Below, in pieces: positions 34,530 through 43,630 of a stretch of DNA of 64,000 nt. The notes below the pieces were generated by a model. The model searched no databases and was not told where the DNA came from. It saw only the letters and a program-made list of their open reading frames with translations. Source of the stretch: JBMTVN01 sp046047235. Lineage in GTDB: Bacteria > Verrucomicrobiota > Verrucomicrobiia > Limisphaerales > JAHDYP01. The position numbers were made by a program, and so were the translations under genes. The stretch spans positions 1 through 64,000 of the forward strand of contig JBJOII010000010.1 of assembly GCA_046047235.1 (NCBI GenBank), read 5' to 3'. Position 1 is the first letter of the stretch; each line of letters starts with the position of its first letter.

Positions 34530-35453
34530 ATGCCTGCACGAATTGCCCAACTCCTCCGCACTCTGCTGCTGGCCTCGATCCTCACGTCAGTCACATCACT
34601 GGTTCTCCCTGCCCTCCCACCCGGCGCCACCCCGGTTCCATCCACCTCCACCGATGAAAAAGCCCCCCCGGACTTCGGGGATCTTCCCATCCGTTACACT
34701 GCCTTGGTCCGCACCACCCCACGTCCCTTGCGCATCCATAGCCTCCGAATCGACCTGCAACACCAAGCGGTCGCCCTCGACGTGCAAATCAGCCCGGATC
34801 CCGATGGAGCAGGCGATGCAGAAACGACCCTGACCGCCCCCTTGGACCACGCCAAGGCGGGCGACGTTGTGGCAGCAGTGAACGCCAACGCCTGGTCCAT
34901 GCTGCCCACACTCCCGGGCGGCCTCCGCCCGGGCTATGTCGTCGGCGGAGCTTGTGATGTTCATGGTTGGGTGCTCCGCGATTCCACTCTGCACAGCCCT
35001 CCCGAGCCCGGCTACTGGAGCCTTTGGTTCGATTCCACCAATCGTGGCCACATCGGCAGCATCCGCAGACCACCAGCTCACGCCATCCACGCCGTGGCCG
35101 GCTTCGGGGGACTGCTCCAAAATGGCAAACTCCTACCCGAACCCTCCGACGTGATTCATCCGAGAACAGCCGCCGGCCTTGATGAAACAGGCCGATACCT
35201 CACGCTCGTTGTCGTTGATGGCCGACAACCCGGCTATAGCGAGGGAATGAGCACCCGCGAACTCGCAGAACTCATGGCCGAACTCGGCTGCGCCGATGCT
35301 CTCAATCTCGACGGCGGCGGGAGCACCATCATGCTCTGGCGCGATGCCAACAACACGGTCCGCATTATCAACCGCCCTTCTGATGCCACCGGCCCACGCC
35401 CCATCCCCGTCCTCCTCGGAGTCCGTGCTCGCCCGAACGGAAAACGGGAATAG
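34530..35453 (+). CDS. phosphodiester glycosidase family protein (NAGPA domain)
   Basis: A 307-residue exported protein with a signal peptide (ARIAQLLRTLLLASILTSVTS) and a C-terminal NAGPA/DUF2233 domain (about 100-303). The family's conserved blocks are present: AAVNANAW, HPRTAAGLDETGRYLTLVVVDGRQPGYSEGMS and the signature NLDGGGSTIM. The mammalian relative uncovers mannose-6-phosphate by cleaving GlcNAc-1-phosphodiester; bacterial members act on extracytoplasmic phosphodiester-linked sugars. The ATG at 34530 was chosen over one 33 bp upstream because it opens the signal peptide. Confidence 0.88.
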   Translation: MPARIAQLLRTLLLASILTSVTSLVLPALPPGATPVPSTSTDEKAPPDFGDLPIRYTALVRTTPRPLRIHSLRIDLQHQAVALDVQISPDPDGAGDAETTLTAPLDHAKAGDVVAAVNANAWSMLPTLPGGLRPGYVVGGACDVHGWVLRDSTLHSPPEPGYWSLWFDSTNRGHIGSIRRPPAHAIHAVAGFGGLLQNGKLLPEPSDVIHPRTAAGLDETGRYLTLVVVDGRQPGYSEGMSTRELAELMAELGCADALNLDGGGSTIMLWRDANNTVRIINRPSDATGPRPIPVLLGVRARPNGKRE

Positions 35454-35506
35454 CCACATCCTGCTGGCACAGCTTATAGGCCGAGGGTAGTTGTCGCGGA
35501 TCCCCC

Positions 35507-35920
35507 TCAGACCCCGTCCGCATGAACTTTAACCGCATGAATAATCCAGAGGAGAATAACCCTCTCTTCTCTCTCCTGTCCTGTCTCCAGCGCCAGAGCC
35601 ATTAACTCATCGTTGCCTGAACTCCCACTGAGACTCATGTTCAGCGCTCCAGCGACTGCAACCTCAGCCGAGCCGTCCGGCAAACGACGCAGCCCGCCCA
35701 TGCCCACCGCCTGGTCATCAACAAACGCAAGGTGGAAAACGCTGTCGGGTGGCGAACTCCGGCAGATCATATCCATCACTGAGGTTAATTACTCCTCAAC
35801 GTCCAACCCGAACACCGCGTTTAGGGGTAACCCGATCGCCCGCTCCATCTCCCCATCCATCCAGCGGAAATAGTCCCGTGTGAGTTCCAGCCCCAGTTTG
35901 CGATGGTCGATCTGCCTTAG
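35507..35920 (-). pseudogene. decayed GNAT acetyltransferase gene
   Basis: Reading the minus strand, an acetyltransferase-like segment (LGLELTRDYFRWMDGEMERAIG...GLDVEE) runs into TAA, then resumes in the same frame (LTSVMDMICRSSPPDSVFHLAFVDDQ...GMGGLRRLPDGSAEV). GNAT relatives have a tyrosine at the stop position, so a TAT/TAC to TAA change is likely. The frame also lacks an N-terminal start (TGA at 35921-35923) and the acetyl-CoA-binding R/Q-x-x-G-x-G/A motif after SAEV. It is a truncated relic. The rest of the gap to tRNA-Tyr (to 36099) shows nothing coding. Confidence 0.6.
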
Positions 35921-36099
35921 TCACAAGAACCAAACGAAGAGGTTTCATCAAGGAACCTGTGGTGGGATATCAAGGCTCCGCTATCTCTTGGCTTTCCGGA
36001 ACGCACCCGATCCGTGCCGATGATTCAGGCAACACACTACAAAAGGGTCCGGGTTGGGATTGACGGAGGATCTGGTCCTTTCAGCTGAAGGAAGAGCGG

Positions 36100-36185
36100 T
36101 GGTGGTAGGAGAAGGATTCGAACCTTCGAAGGTATAAACCAGCAGATTTACAGTCTGCCCCCGTTGGCCACTTGGGTATCCTACC
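36100..36185 (-). tRNA. tRNA-Tyr (GUA), CCA encoded
   Basis: On the minus strand the 86-nt sequence folds as a class II tRNA: acceptor GGTAGGA/TCCTACC, anticodon stem GCAGA/TCTGC with loop CTGTAAA (anticodon GTA), a long variable arm as expected for bacterial tRNA-Tyr, T-arm GAAGG-TTCGAAT-CCTTC, discriminator A and a genomically encoded CCA. Confidence 0.97.
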
Positions 36186-36330
36186 CCGCGCGAGGACGCG
36201 TATTATGCAGGCCTCGACCTCGGGGGCAAGACCATTTATGTCCCCTGTTGCGCCAAAAAGAATGTTACCCGGGAGCGCCGTCTTAGCAGTTCTCAGTTCA
36301 CCTTCGGCAGTGTGCAGTCGGGGCTTTTAC

Positions 36331-36528
36331 CGCTTTGCGCTTGACCCTCAGCCCCTCCTCCTTCGTCCCTACCCTCTGTGCGGGACTACGGCGGACAGAC
36401 AGCCCTCAGCCCTTCCTGCTTCGCTCTTTGAGCTTCGAAGGACAGGCAGCACCTACCGCTCTGCACTTTACGCTCAGCGCTATGCTCTCTGCGCTTGGCG
36501 CTTCCCGCTTTGCGCTTTGGATTTGCGC
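36331..36528. repeat. degenerate heptanucleotide mosaic
   Basis: This fills much of the gene-free stretch 36186-36558. In-phase 7-nt units include CGCTTTG, CGCTTGA, CCCTCAG, CCCCTCC (36331-36358), another CCCTCAG at 36403, and CTCTGCG, CTTGGCG, CTTCCCG, CTTTGCG, CTTTGGA (36487-36521). The same CCCTCAG and CGCTTTG units form a cleaner array at 48859-48942. Confidence 0.65.
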
Positions 36529-36558
36529 TTCAGCTGCCGATAGGACACTTTGCAAACC

Positions 36559-36948
36559 ATGCCTCGAGTGATGCGAGTCATAGCACTGATGACACTGGCC
36601 CTCTGGGGACTGGGTCTGGTGCATTGCGAGCTGGAACGTGTCGTTGGCCTGGACCTGGTCCGAAGCTGCTGCATTCAAGCGGATGCGGACTGCACTCCAG
36701 ATGCACCATGCGAAGACGATGACTGTGCATCTGTCGAAGACGGCAAGTATCGCCCCGAGGAACAGCCATCGCTGGTGGTCCGACCCTGGGCTTCTGCTGA
36801 CCAGTGGGTCGAGGCTTTGGAAGTATTACTGCTCAACGAGCTTCCCGGCAGCCCACCAGACCACGAGCCACCCCCGGAACTCAACGGGCATTGGCATCTT
36901 CTTGAGCGAGCGGCCCCTCCGCCGCGCGCGCCCTCTCTCTGCAGCTAA
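36559..36948 (+). CDS. small exported Cys/Asp-rich protein of metal-efflux operon
   Basis: A 129-residue protein with a signal peptide (MRVIALMTLALWGLGLVHCE). The mature part has a dense Cys/Asp cluster (CCIQADADCTPDAPCEDDDC, about residues 36-55) and a Pro-rich C-terminus. I do not recognise the family. Its position 135 bp upstream of the outer-membrane channel, on the same strand as the whole metal RND operon, suggests a periplasmic metal-binding accessory, comparable in role to CzcI-type proteins (inference). An ATG 12 bp downstream of 36559 is an alternative start. Confidence 0.65.
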   Translation: MPRVMRVIALMTLALWGLGLVHCELERVVGLDLVRSCCIQADADCTPDAPCEDDDCASVEDGKYRPEEQPSLVVRPWASADQWVEALEVLLLNELPGSPPDHEPPPELNGHWHLLERAAPPPRAPSLCS

Positions 36949-37083
36949 ACGGTCTACGCTCCCGGTCAGAAGGCACCTCTTGCCTGCGACTTGCGGGCGT
37001 ATCCCGCTCTACCCCTGAAGCAACCAGCCCGCACGGCGCGCCGTCCAGGCTGTCTGGATTGAGATCCCTGGCAAGCAAGAACC

Positions 37084-38418
37084 ATGAAGAAAAAGCTAAA
37101 ACCTGTTCGGATGTCCCGAGGCCGCACGGCCCCGGCAATCATCCTCCTATTCACCTCCCTCCTGCAGGCCGACGTTACCCCCGAAGCACAATCCGTTGCG
37201 GCACCTCCCCCCCGTGAAGCCCTCACACTGGAGAGCGCCCTGCGAATCGCCCTGCAGCACAACCCCGAGCTACAGGCTGCACACAACCGAACGGATGCCG
37301 CCGCCGGTATGGCACTGCAGTCAGGCCTTTGGGAGAACCCCTCACTCAACCTGAACGCCGAAGAATGGCCCGTGTCCGACGGTAACGGAATCAATGACGC
37401 CAAACAAACGATCGGCATCACCCAAACCGTTCCCTTCCCCGGAAAACGTGGAGTCGAACAAAAGATCGGCAACGCCGGATTACAACAAACCGAAATCGCC
37501 CTTGCACTCCGCCGCAGGAAACTCGTGCGCGACATAACACGCACCTATTATCAAACCCTCGCAGCTGAACAACTGGTAGCTGTCGCCAGCAACCTCGTGC
37601 TGGTAGCGGAATCCTCAGCCGCCTACGCCCGCGAACGCGTCATCGCCGGAGCAGCCGCCGACCAGGAACAGTTGCGCGCAGAAATCTCCCTTGAACAGGC
37701 ACAGGCCGAACTCGAAGGGTTCCACCAGCAGCAAATCACCGCACGCCAACTCCTCGCCCAGATCATCGGCCAGACAGCGGTGGCCGACGAAATCCCCGTT
37801 GGCAAGCTGCCCGAAACCACTGACCTCGGCCTGCTCGACCGCGCACCAGAGACATGGTTGCCGGAACACCCCGAACTCATCACGGCAGAAACCGGACAAA
37901 AGCAGGCTGAGCTCCGATTGAAGCGGACACGGCTGGAGCCCTACCCGGATGTCACGGTCGGACTCGCCGGAGGCCGACTCGGCGACACCGGCCAGTCAAT
38001 CATCGAACTGGGCCTGTCCATTCCCCTGCCCCTCATCGACACCTCAAAAGGCCGACGTCAGGAAGCCGCCGCCAACGTACGCGTGGCCGAGGCCGAACGA
38101 TTGGCCGCCGAAATCCGCCTGGTCACGGAGTGGCGCAGCGCCTGCGCCCGGTTCAGCACCGCGGCGCGCCAGGTCGACGCCTATCGCGACCGCATTCTCC
38201 CGAAGGCAAGCGAAGCACTGCGACTGGTCCGCACCGGATTTGAGGAGGGCAAATTCGGCTTTATCGACCTGCTGGATACACAACGCACCGCGGCTGAAGT
38301 GCGTCTGGCCTACCAGAACCGACTCCTCGAACTCAGCCTCGCCCGGGCAGACCTGGAATACTTTGTGGGTCCGGCCGTCGCACCGCATACCCCAACATCA
38401 CCCGTCAGCCCCTATTAA
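37084..38418 (+). CDS. TolC-family outer-membrane channel of metal RND pump (CusC/CzcC-like)
   Basis: A 444-residue protein with a signal peptide (about 15-29) and two outer-membrane-efflux-protein repeats, the first starting LTLESALRIALQHNPELQAAHNR and the second around LPEHPELITAETGQKQAELRLKRTRLEPYPDVTVGLAGG. Unlike the NodT protein at 24.4 kb it lacks a lipobox. It is followed after 13 bp by the adaptor and then the heavy-metal permease, so it is the exit duct for a divalent-metal pump. Confidence 0.9.
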   Translation: MKKKLKPVRMSRGRTAPAIILLFTSLLQADVTPEAQSVAAPPPREALTLESALRIALQHNPELQAAHNRTDAAAGMALQSGLWENPSLNLNAEEWPVSDGNGINDAKQTIGITQTVPFPGKRGVEQKIGNAGLQQTEIALALRRRKLVRDITRTYYQTLAAEQLVAVASNLVLVAESSAAYARERVIAGAAADQEQLRAEISLEQAQAELEGFHQQQITARQLLAQIIGQTAVADEIPVGKLPETTDLGLLDRAPETWLPEHPELITAETGQKQAELRLKRTRLEPYPDVTVGLAGGRLGDTGQSIIELGLSIPLPLIDTSKGRRQEAAANVRVAEAERLAAEIRLVTEWRSACARFSTAARQVDAYRDRILPKASEALRLVRTGFEEGKFGFIDLLDTQRTAAEVRLAYQNRLLELSLARADLEYFVGPAVAPHTPTSPVSPY

Positions 38419-38431
38419 AAAATCCAAACCC

Positions 38432-39967
38432 ATGAAAGTGAGAATACCTCCAGCCCGCCTTGCCAAAAGGCTCCTTGCCGTCCTGATGCTCAGCGGCCTC
38501 GCCGCCAGCACCGGCTGCCGGAAACAAGCCGATGACCACGCAGGTCATAACCACGCAAGTCACAGCCATGCAGCAGCCGAAACATCCGCTCAGGCTACCT
38601 GCTCCCTGCACGCGACCCCCATCAACCTGTGCTTCATTTGCAACCCCGACCTGCGTGATCCCGCGCGGCTCTGGTGCAACGAACACGCCCGCTACGAAGA
38701 CCGATGCTGGGAATGTCACCCGCTAGCCCGCGACCCCGACCGCCTCTACTGTGACGAACACGGCCTCTACGAAGACGAATGCTTCTATTGCCATCCGAAC
38801 CTCCGCCCCGCCCCCGGTGCGAGCCAAGCCGGGGAATCCACCGGCGAGTCGTTGATGTGCGAGGAACATGGCGTCCCTGAAATCGAATGCGGCATCTGCC
38901 ACCCCGAAATCCTGACCCAAACCCAACCCGGCGCCGGACTCAAAGTCCGCCTGCCCCACCCCGACTCCGCCCGCAGCTCAGGCGTGCAAATCGGCCGCGC
39001 CCAGCCAGGCTCCATGACCGAAGCCATCGATTGCTACGCCGAACTGAGCTTCAACCAAAACCGGCTCGCCCAAATCGTCGCCCCCGTCGGCGGAATCATC
39101 CAGGAGGTCCCCGCCGACCTCGGCCACCAAGTAACACAAAACCAGACAGTCGCCCGGCTCTGGTCGGCCAGCATCGCCGAGGCCGTGGCCAAGGCTGTCC
39201 TCTCCCATCAAACTCTCGACCGCGAACGCCGCCTGCGCGAACAAAGGGTCACTCCGGAACAAGCCCTCCAGGAAGCGGAAGCCACCCACCGCGCAGCCTG
39301 CCAGCAGCTTCGCACGCTGGGCTTCTCGGAAGAACAAATCGACGCCCTAAGTAGTGACCCCGCACAGCAGGTCCTGATGGACGTCCGCGCTCCCTTCGCC
39401 GGCGAAATCGTCGAGCGCAACGCTGTCCTCGGAACGCTGGTCGAACCAGGAAAGTCCCTGTTCACGGTTGCCGACCGCTCCACCATGTGGGCCATGCTCA
39501 ACGTCCCCGAATCCGCGCTCGCCCGCGTCGAAACCGGACAAACAGTCGAACTCCACTTCGATTCCCTGCCCGAACAGATCTTCCATGGCACACTCGCCTG
39601 GGTCGGGGCCGAAGTAGACCATCGCACCCGCATGGCCCGCGCCAGAGCGGAAGTGGCCAACCCCAAAGGCCAACTCAAGGCCAACATGTTTGCCCGTGCC
39701 CGCATCCTCACCCGCTCCACTAACAACGCCCTAATTGTCCCCGCTCCCGCCATCCAACAGCTGGATGGGCAACCTCTCGTGTTCGTCCAGCTCGCCGCAG
39801 ACCTCTTCGAAGCCCGCCGCGTACAAATCGGAGCCCGATCAGAAACCGGCATCGAAATCCTCCATGGCCTGAAACCCACGGACAACATCGCCATCGCCCA
39901 AGTGTTCCCGCTCAAATCCCAACTGCTCGTCTCCCGACTCGGCGCCGGCTGCGCCCACGAAAAGTAA
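38432..39967 (+). CDS. heavy-metal RND adaptor lipoprotein with four C-x2-H-x6-C-x2-C modules
   Basis: A 511-residue periplasmic adaptor. The signal peptide ends in a lipobox with C29, followed by a His-rich segment (DDHAGHNHASHSH). Residues 57-156 then hold four motifs with identical spacing: C57/H60/C67/C70, C82/H85/C92/C95, C107/H110/C117/C120 and C143/H146/C153/C156. Only after this comes the normal CusB/CzcB-type adaptor: barrel/lipoyl (IVAPVGGIIQEVPADLGHQV), helical hairpin, second lipoyl (VRAPFAGEIVERNAVLGTLVEPG) and barrel. The modules look like repeated metal-binding knuckles that could capture or sense the cargo. The ATG at 38432 begins the signal; the long frame upstream is out-of-frame with the channel gene. 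Confidence 0.92.
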   Translation: MKVRIPPARLAKRLLAVLMLSGLAASTGCRKQADDHAGHNHASHSHAAAETSAQATCSLHATPINLCFICNPDLRDPARLWCNEHARYEDRCWECHPLARDPDRLYCDEHGLYEDECFYCHPNLRPAPGASQAGESTGESLMCEEHGVPEIECGICHPEILTQTQPGAGLKVRLPHPDSARSSGVQIGRAQPGSMTEAIDCYAELSFNQNRLAQIVAPVGGIIQEVPADLGHQVTQNQTVARLWSASIAEAVAKAVLSHQTLDRERRLREQRVTPEQALQEAEATHRAACQQLRTLGFSEEQIDALSSDPAQQVLMDVRAPFAGEIVERNAVLGTLVEPGKSLFTVADRSTMWAMLNVPESALARVETGQTVELHFDSLPEQIFHGTLAWVGAEVDHRTRMARARAEVANPKGQLKANMFARARILTRSTNNALIVPAPAIQQLDGQPLVFVQLAADLFEARRVQIGARSETGIEILHGLKPTDNIAIAQVFPLKSQLLVSRLGAGCAHEK

Positions 39968-39992
39968 CCTTTCACCACCTCCGTATCATACC

Positions 39993-42900
39993 ATGCTCAA
40001 CTGGCTCATCCACGCCTCGCTCCAGAACCGCCTGCTCGTCTGTGTGCTGGCGGCCCTGCTGCTCGCTATCGGCACCCATGCATTGCTCCAACTTCCAGTC
40101 GATGCCTTCCCCGACACCACGCCCATCCAGGTCCAGATCAACACCAGCGTCCCCTCGCTAAACCCACAGGAAGCGGAACAACAGGTCACACTCCCCATCG
40201 AACTCGCCGTCAGCGGCCTCCCCGGACTCCAAAACGTCCGCTCCATCTCCAAGTTCGGGCTCTCCCAGGTGGTCGCCACGTTTGACGACCACACCAGCAT
40301 TTACCTCGCCCGCCAGCTCATCATGGAACGCCTCCAAAGCGTCAACCTCCCCTCAAGCATCGACCGCCCCGAACTCGGCCCCATCAGCACAGGCCTCGGT
40401 GAAGTGTTCCATTACGTCGTCCGTTCCGAAAATCCGAACCGCACGCTGACCGATCTACGCGAGCTCCACGACTGGGTCATCAAACCCCAGCTCCGGCAAG
40501 TACGCGGTGTCGCCGAGGTCAATTCATGGGGCGGATTCGAAAAACAATACCACGTCGTCGCAAACCCCGATGCTCTGGTTAATTACCAGATCACGCTCGA
40601 GGAACTCATCGAAGCCCTCCAAGCCAACAACCAAAACGTCGGCGGCGGCATCATCACCCGCGGCGGCGAATCCCTCCTCGTCCACGGCATCGGACTCACC
40701 ACCAACACTGACCAGATCGGTGACATCGTGATCCAAACCACCGACGGCGTCCCCGTGCGCGTCCGCGATGTCGCCACGGTGCAAATCGGCCACGAAATCC
40801 GCCGTGGCGCCGTCAGCGCCTCCGGCAAAGGCGAAGTGGTGCTCGGCCTCGGATTCATGCTCATGGGCGAAAACAGCGCCACAGTCACCCGCGCCCTCAA
40901 AAACCGCCTGCTCGAAATCCAGCCATCCCTCCCGCAGGACGTCACGGTCGAAATCCTCTACGACCGCACAGAACTGGTCGACAAGGTCATCCGCACGGTC
41001 CAGCACAATCTCCTCGCCGGCGCACTCCTCGTCATCGCCGTGCTGTTCGCCTTCCTCGGCAACCTCCGCGCCGGCCTCATCGTCGCCACCGCCATCCCCC
41101 TGTCCATGCTGTTCGCCGGTGAATGGATGCTCCAGACCGGCATCGCCGCCAGCCTGCTCAGCCTCGGCGCCGTCGATTTCGGAATCCTCGTCGATGGCTC
41201 AGTCGTCATGGTCGAAAACGCAGTGCGCCGCCTGGCTGAACGCCAAAAGCAACTCGGCCGCGAACTCACGGAAACCGAACGCCGTAAGGTCCTCGACCAC
41301 GCCCCCATCGAAGTCGCCCGCCCCGTCGCCTTCGGCGTCGGCATCATCCTCATCGTCTTCCTGCCCGTCCTCGCCCTCGAAGGCATCGAAGGCAAACTGT
41401 TCAAACCCATGGCGCTCACGATGGTCTTCGCCCTGCTCGGCTCACTCCTGATCGCCCTCACTCTCATCCCCGTCCTCTCCAGCCTCCTACTCCCACGCAA
41501 GATCAAGGACATCGACCCCTGGATCGTCCGCCTCGCCAGACAACTCTACTCCCCCTGCCTCCACCTCGCCCTGCAGTTCAGGAAATCCACCATCGGCATC
41601 GCCACAGCCGTGCTCATCGCCGCAACTCTCCTCGCCTCGTCCATGGGCGGCGAATTCCTCCCCAAACTCGGCGAACAGGCTCTCGCCATCAGCACAGTCC
41701 GCCTCGCCGGAGTCTCCGTCGAGGAAGCAGTCGAGTGGAACACCCGCATCGAACAGGAACTCCTGCAGGAATTCCCCGATGAAATCGAACATATCTGGAC
41801 CCGGCTCGGCGCCCCCGAAGTCGCCACCGACCCCATGGGCATCGAACTCTCCGATTTCTTCATCGCCCTCACCCCACGCACCCAATGGACCCGGGCCCGC
41901 AGCCAGCCCGAGCTGGTCGAAGCCATGCGAACGGTCTTCACCAAGCAACCCGGCATGACCGCCGCCTTCAGCCAGCCCATCGAAATGCGCATGAACGAGA
42001 TGATCGCCGGGGTACGCGGCGACGTCGCCATCCAGGTCTATGGCGATGACCTCAGCGAGCTGCTCCGCCTTTCCGACGAAATCCAGCAAGTGCTCACCGG
42101 GATCAATGGGGCCTCGGAGATCTCCGGCGAACAACTCACCGGCCAGCCCGTCCTCCAAATCCATATCAACCCCGAGGCCATCGCCCGCTACGGCATCCCC
42201 CGCCAAAACGTCCTCCACATCGTCGAAGCCGTCGGCAATAAAACAATCGGCGAAGTCCGCGAAGGCCAACGCCGCTTCAACCTCGCCGTTCGCCTGCCCG
42301 ACGCCCACCGCACCGACCCCATCACGCTCGCCAACACGCTGATCCCCACAGCATCCGGCACGGTCCTTCCCCTCAACCGCGTCGCCGACATCGTCGAAAC
42401 GGACGGCCCGGCAACTATCAACCGCGAGTGGGCACGACGCCGAGTCACGGTTCAGGCCAATGTCCTGGACCGCGATGTCGCCAGCTTCGTCGCAGAAGCA
42501 AAAACCGCCATCGCCTCCCGCATCCAGTTGCCCGAAGGCTACTCTCTGCAATGGGGCGGCCAATTCGAAAACATGGAACGCGCCAACCGTCGACTGGCCT
42601 TCGTAGTTCCACTCGCCCTAGGCCTCATTCTCGTCCTCCTCTACTTCAGCCTGCAATGCATCCGCGATGTCCTCGTGGTGGCCACAGGAATCCCCCTCGG
42701 CGCCGCCGGAGGCGTCCTGGCCCTCTGGTCGCGCGACATGCCCTTCACTGTCAGCGCCGGAATCGGTTTCATCGCCCTCAGCGGCGTCGCCATCCTGAAC
42801 GGCCTCGTCCTCGTCACTTTCATCCGACAACGAATCGAATCCGGCCTTCCCCTGTCGCAGGCCATCCACGATGGCTGCCTCACCCGTCTCCGCCCCGTGC

Positions 42901-43094
42901 TCATGACCGCCCTGGTCGCCGCAGCAGGCTTCATCCCCATGGCTGTCAACATCGGAGTCGGAGGAGAAGTGCAAAGACCACTTGCCACCGTCGTGATCGG
43001 TGGCATCTTTACCAACACGCTTTTGACGTTGCTCGTGCTCCCTGTCCTTTACTCATGGATCGGAGGCACGAACAGGGTGAGGGGTGTGTCCTGA
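39993..43094 (+). CDS. czcA: heavy-metal RND permease (CzcA/CusA family, HME type)
   Basis: A 1033-residue inner-membrane proton/metal antiporter with 12 transmembrane helices. TM4 reads AVDFGILVDGSVVMVEN: the D395-F-G...D401-G pattern is that of HME pumps for divalent cations (Zn, Co, Cd, Ni) and not of the Cu(I)/Ag(I) CusA group, which has AIGAMVDAAIVM. The N-terminal FPDTTPIQVQINTSVPSLNPQEAEQQVTLPIE signature is typical. Together with the channel and adaptor it forms a complete tripartite efflux system. The presence of a nickel-uptake regulon elsewhere in the window makes nickel/cobalt/zinc homeostasis a plausible context. Confidence 0.93.
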   Translation: MLNWLIHASLQNRLLVCVLAALLLAIGTHALLQLPVDAFPDTTPIQVQINTSVPSLNPQEAEQQVTLPIELAVSGLPGLQNVRSISKFGLSQVVATFDDHTSIYLARQLIMERLQSVNLPSSIDRPELGPISTGLGEVFHYVVRSENPNRTLTDLRELHDWVIKPQLRQVRGVAEVNSWGGFEKQYHVVANPDALVNYQITLEELIEALQANNQNVGGGIITRGGESLLVHGIGLTTNTDQIGDIVIQTTDGVPVRVRDVATVQIGHEIRRGAVSASGKGEVVLGLGFMLMGENSATVTRALKNRLLEIQPSLPQDVTVEILYDRTELVDKVIRTVQHNLLAGALLVIAVLFAFLGNLRAGLIVATAIPLSMLFAGEWMLQTGIAASLLSLGAVDFGILVDGSVVMVENAVRRLAERQKQLGRELTETERRKVLDHAPIEVARPVAFGVGIILIVFLPVLALEGIEGKLFKPMALTMVFALLGSLLIALTLIPVLSSLLLPRKIKDIDPWIVRLARQLYSPCLHLALQFRKSTIGIATAVLIAATLLASSMGGEFLPKLGEQALAISTVRLAGVSVEEAVEWNTRIEQELLQEFPDEIEHIWTRLGAPEVATDPMGIELSDFFIALTPRTQWTRARSQPELVEAMRTVFTKQPGMTAAFSQPIEMRMNEMIAGVRGDVAIQVYGDDLSELLRLSDEIQQVLTGINGASEISGEQLTGQPVLQIHINPEAIARYGIPRQNVLHIVEAVGNKTIGEVREGQRRFNLAVRLPDAHRTDPITLANTLIPTASGTVLPLNRVADIVETDGPATINREWARRRVTVQANVLDRDVASFVAEAKTAIASRIQLPEGYSLQWGGQFENMERANRRLAFVVPLALGLILVLLYFSLQCIRDVLVVATGIPLGAAGGVLALWSRDMPFTVSAGIGFIALSGVAILNGLVLVTFIRQRIESGLPLSQAIHDGCLTRLRPVLMTALVAAAGFIPMAVNIGVGGEVQRPLATVVIGGIFTNTLLTLLVLPVLYSWIGGTNRVRGVS

Positions 43095-43123
43095 TTCGTA
43101 GACCCAGTTGTAAAATAGCCGTT

Positions 43124-43630
43124 ATGAAAGTCGCTCCCTCCCGGAAAACCAGCCTCACTGCCTCCACCCTGAACGCCATCCTGCTGGCGCTTGTCCTCCT
43201 GTCCGCAGGTTGTGCTTCCGCCCACCGGGAACATCTCGGCACCGCCTCTGCCGCGGTCTCCACGCCAAGTATCCGCGTCAGCCAGCCTGCCATCTACCGC
43301 GATGCCAAAGGCATCGTCCTCGCCGGCTATCTCGAAACCCGCGGCCCCGGTGCCCATAGCCTTCCCCCGGGACACCTCCACGCAGAACTCCTCAACACCA
43401 ATGGCGAGGTGATCACCGAAACCACCACCGCCGCCCCCGCCATCCGCCACAACCGCTTCCGCACCCGCGAAACCACCCACTACGCCATCCGACTCGCCGA
43501 TTATCCCGCCGCCGTCGACAGCATCCGTGTAACGCTCCACCGCGTCCGCTCAAGCGACTGTTCCAAGACGACGCCCTCCGCCTCCGCTCAAGCTCCGTCC
43601 GCCTGGCTGACCGCACAAGCCGCTCACTGA
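43124..43630 (+). CDS. putative lipoprotein, possibly truncated
   Basis: About 168 residues from ATG 43124, with a lipoprotein signal (AILLALVLLSAGC). The mature part (SIRVSQPAIYRDAKGIVLAGYLETRGPGAHSLPPGHLHAELLNTNGEVI...) looks like an extracytoplasmic beta domain. The last 30 residues (SDCSKTTPSASAQ...) are compositionally poor, and in the +1 frame the same DNA reads RLFQDDALRLRSSSVRLAD, which looks more coding-like, so a frameshift near 43555 is possible. Coding-like but stop-interrupted sequence continues downstream. It is 29 bp after the metal permease and probably co-transcribed. Confidence 0.6.
   Translation: MKVAPSRKTSLTASTLNAILLALVLLSAGCASAHREHLGTASAAVSTPSIRVSQPAIYRDAKGIVLAGYLETRGPGAHSLPPGHLHAELLNTNGEVITETTTAAPAIRHNRFRTRETTHYAIRLADYPAAVDSIRVTLHRVRSSDCSKTTPSASAQAPSAWLTAQAAH

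Noticed and set aside
37949..38431. N-terminal 161-codon extension of the RND adaptor frame
   Set aside because: It lies out of frame within the channel gene; a lipoprotein signal starts exactly at 38432.
42428..43123. Long upstream extension of the lipoprotein frame
   Set aside because: It lies inside the heavy-metal permease gene in another frame; the lipoprotein signal peptide begins at 43124.
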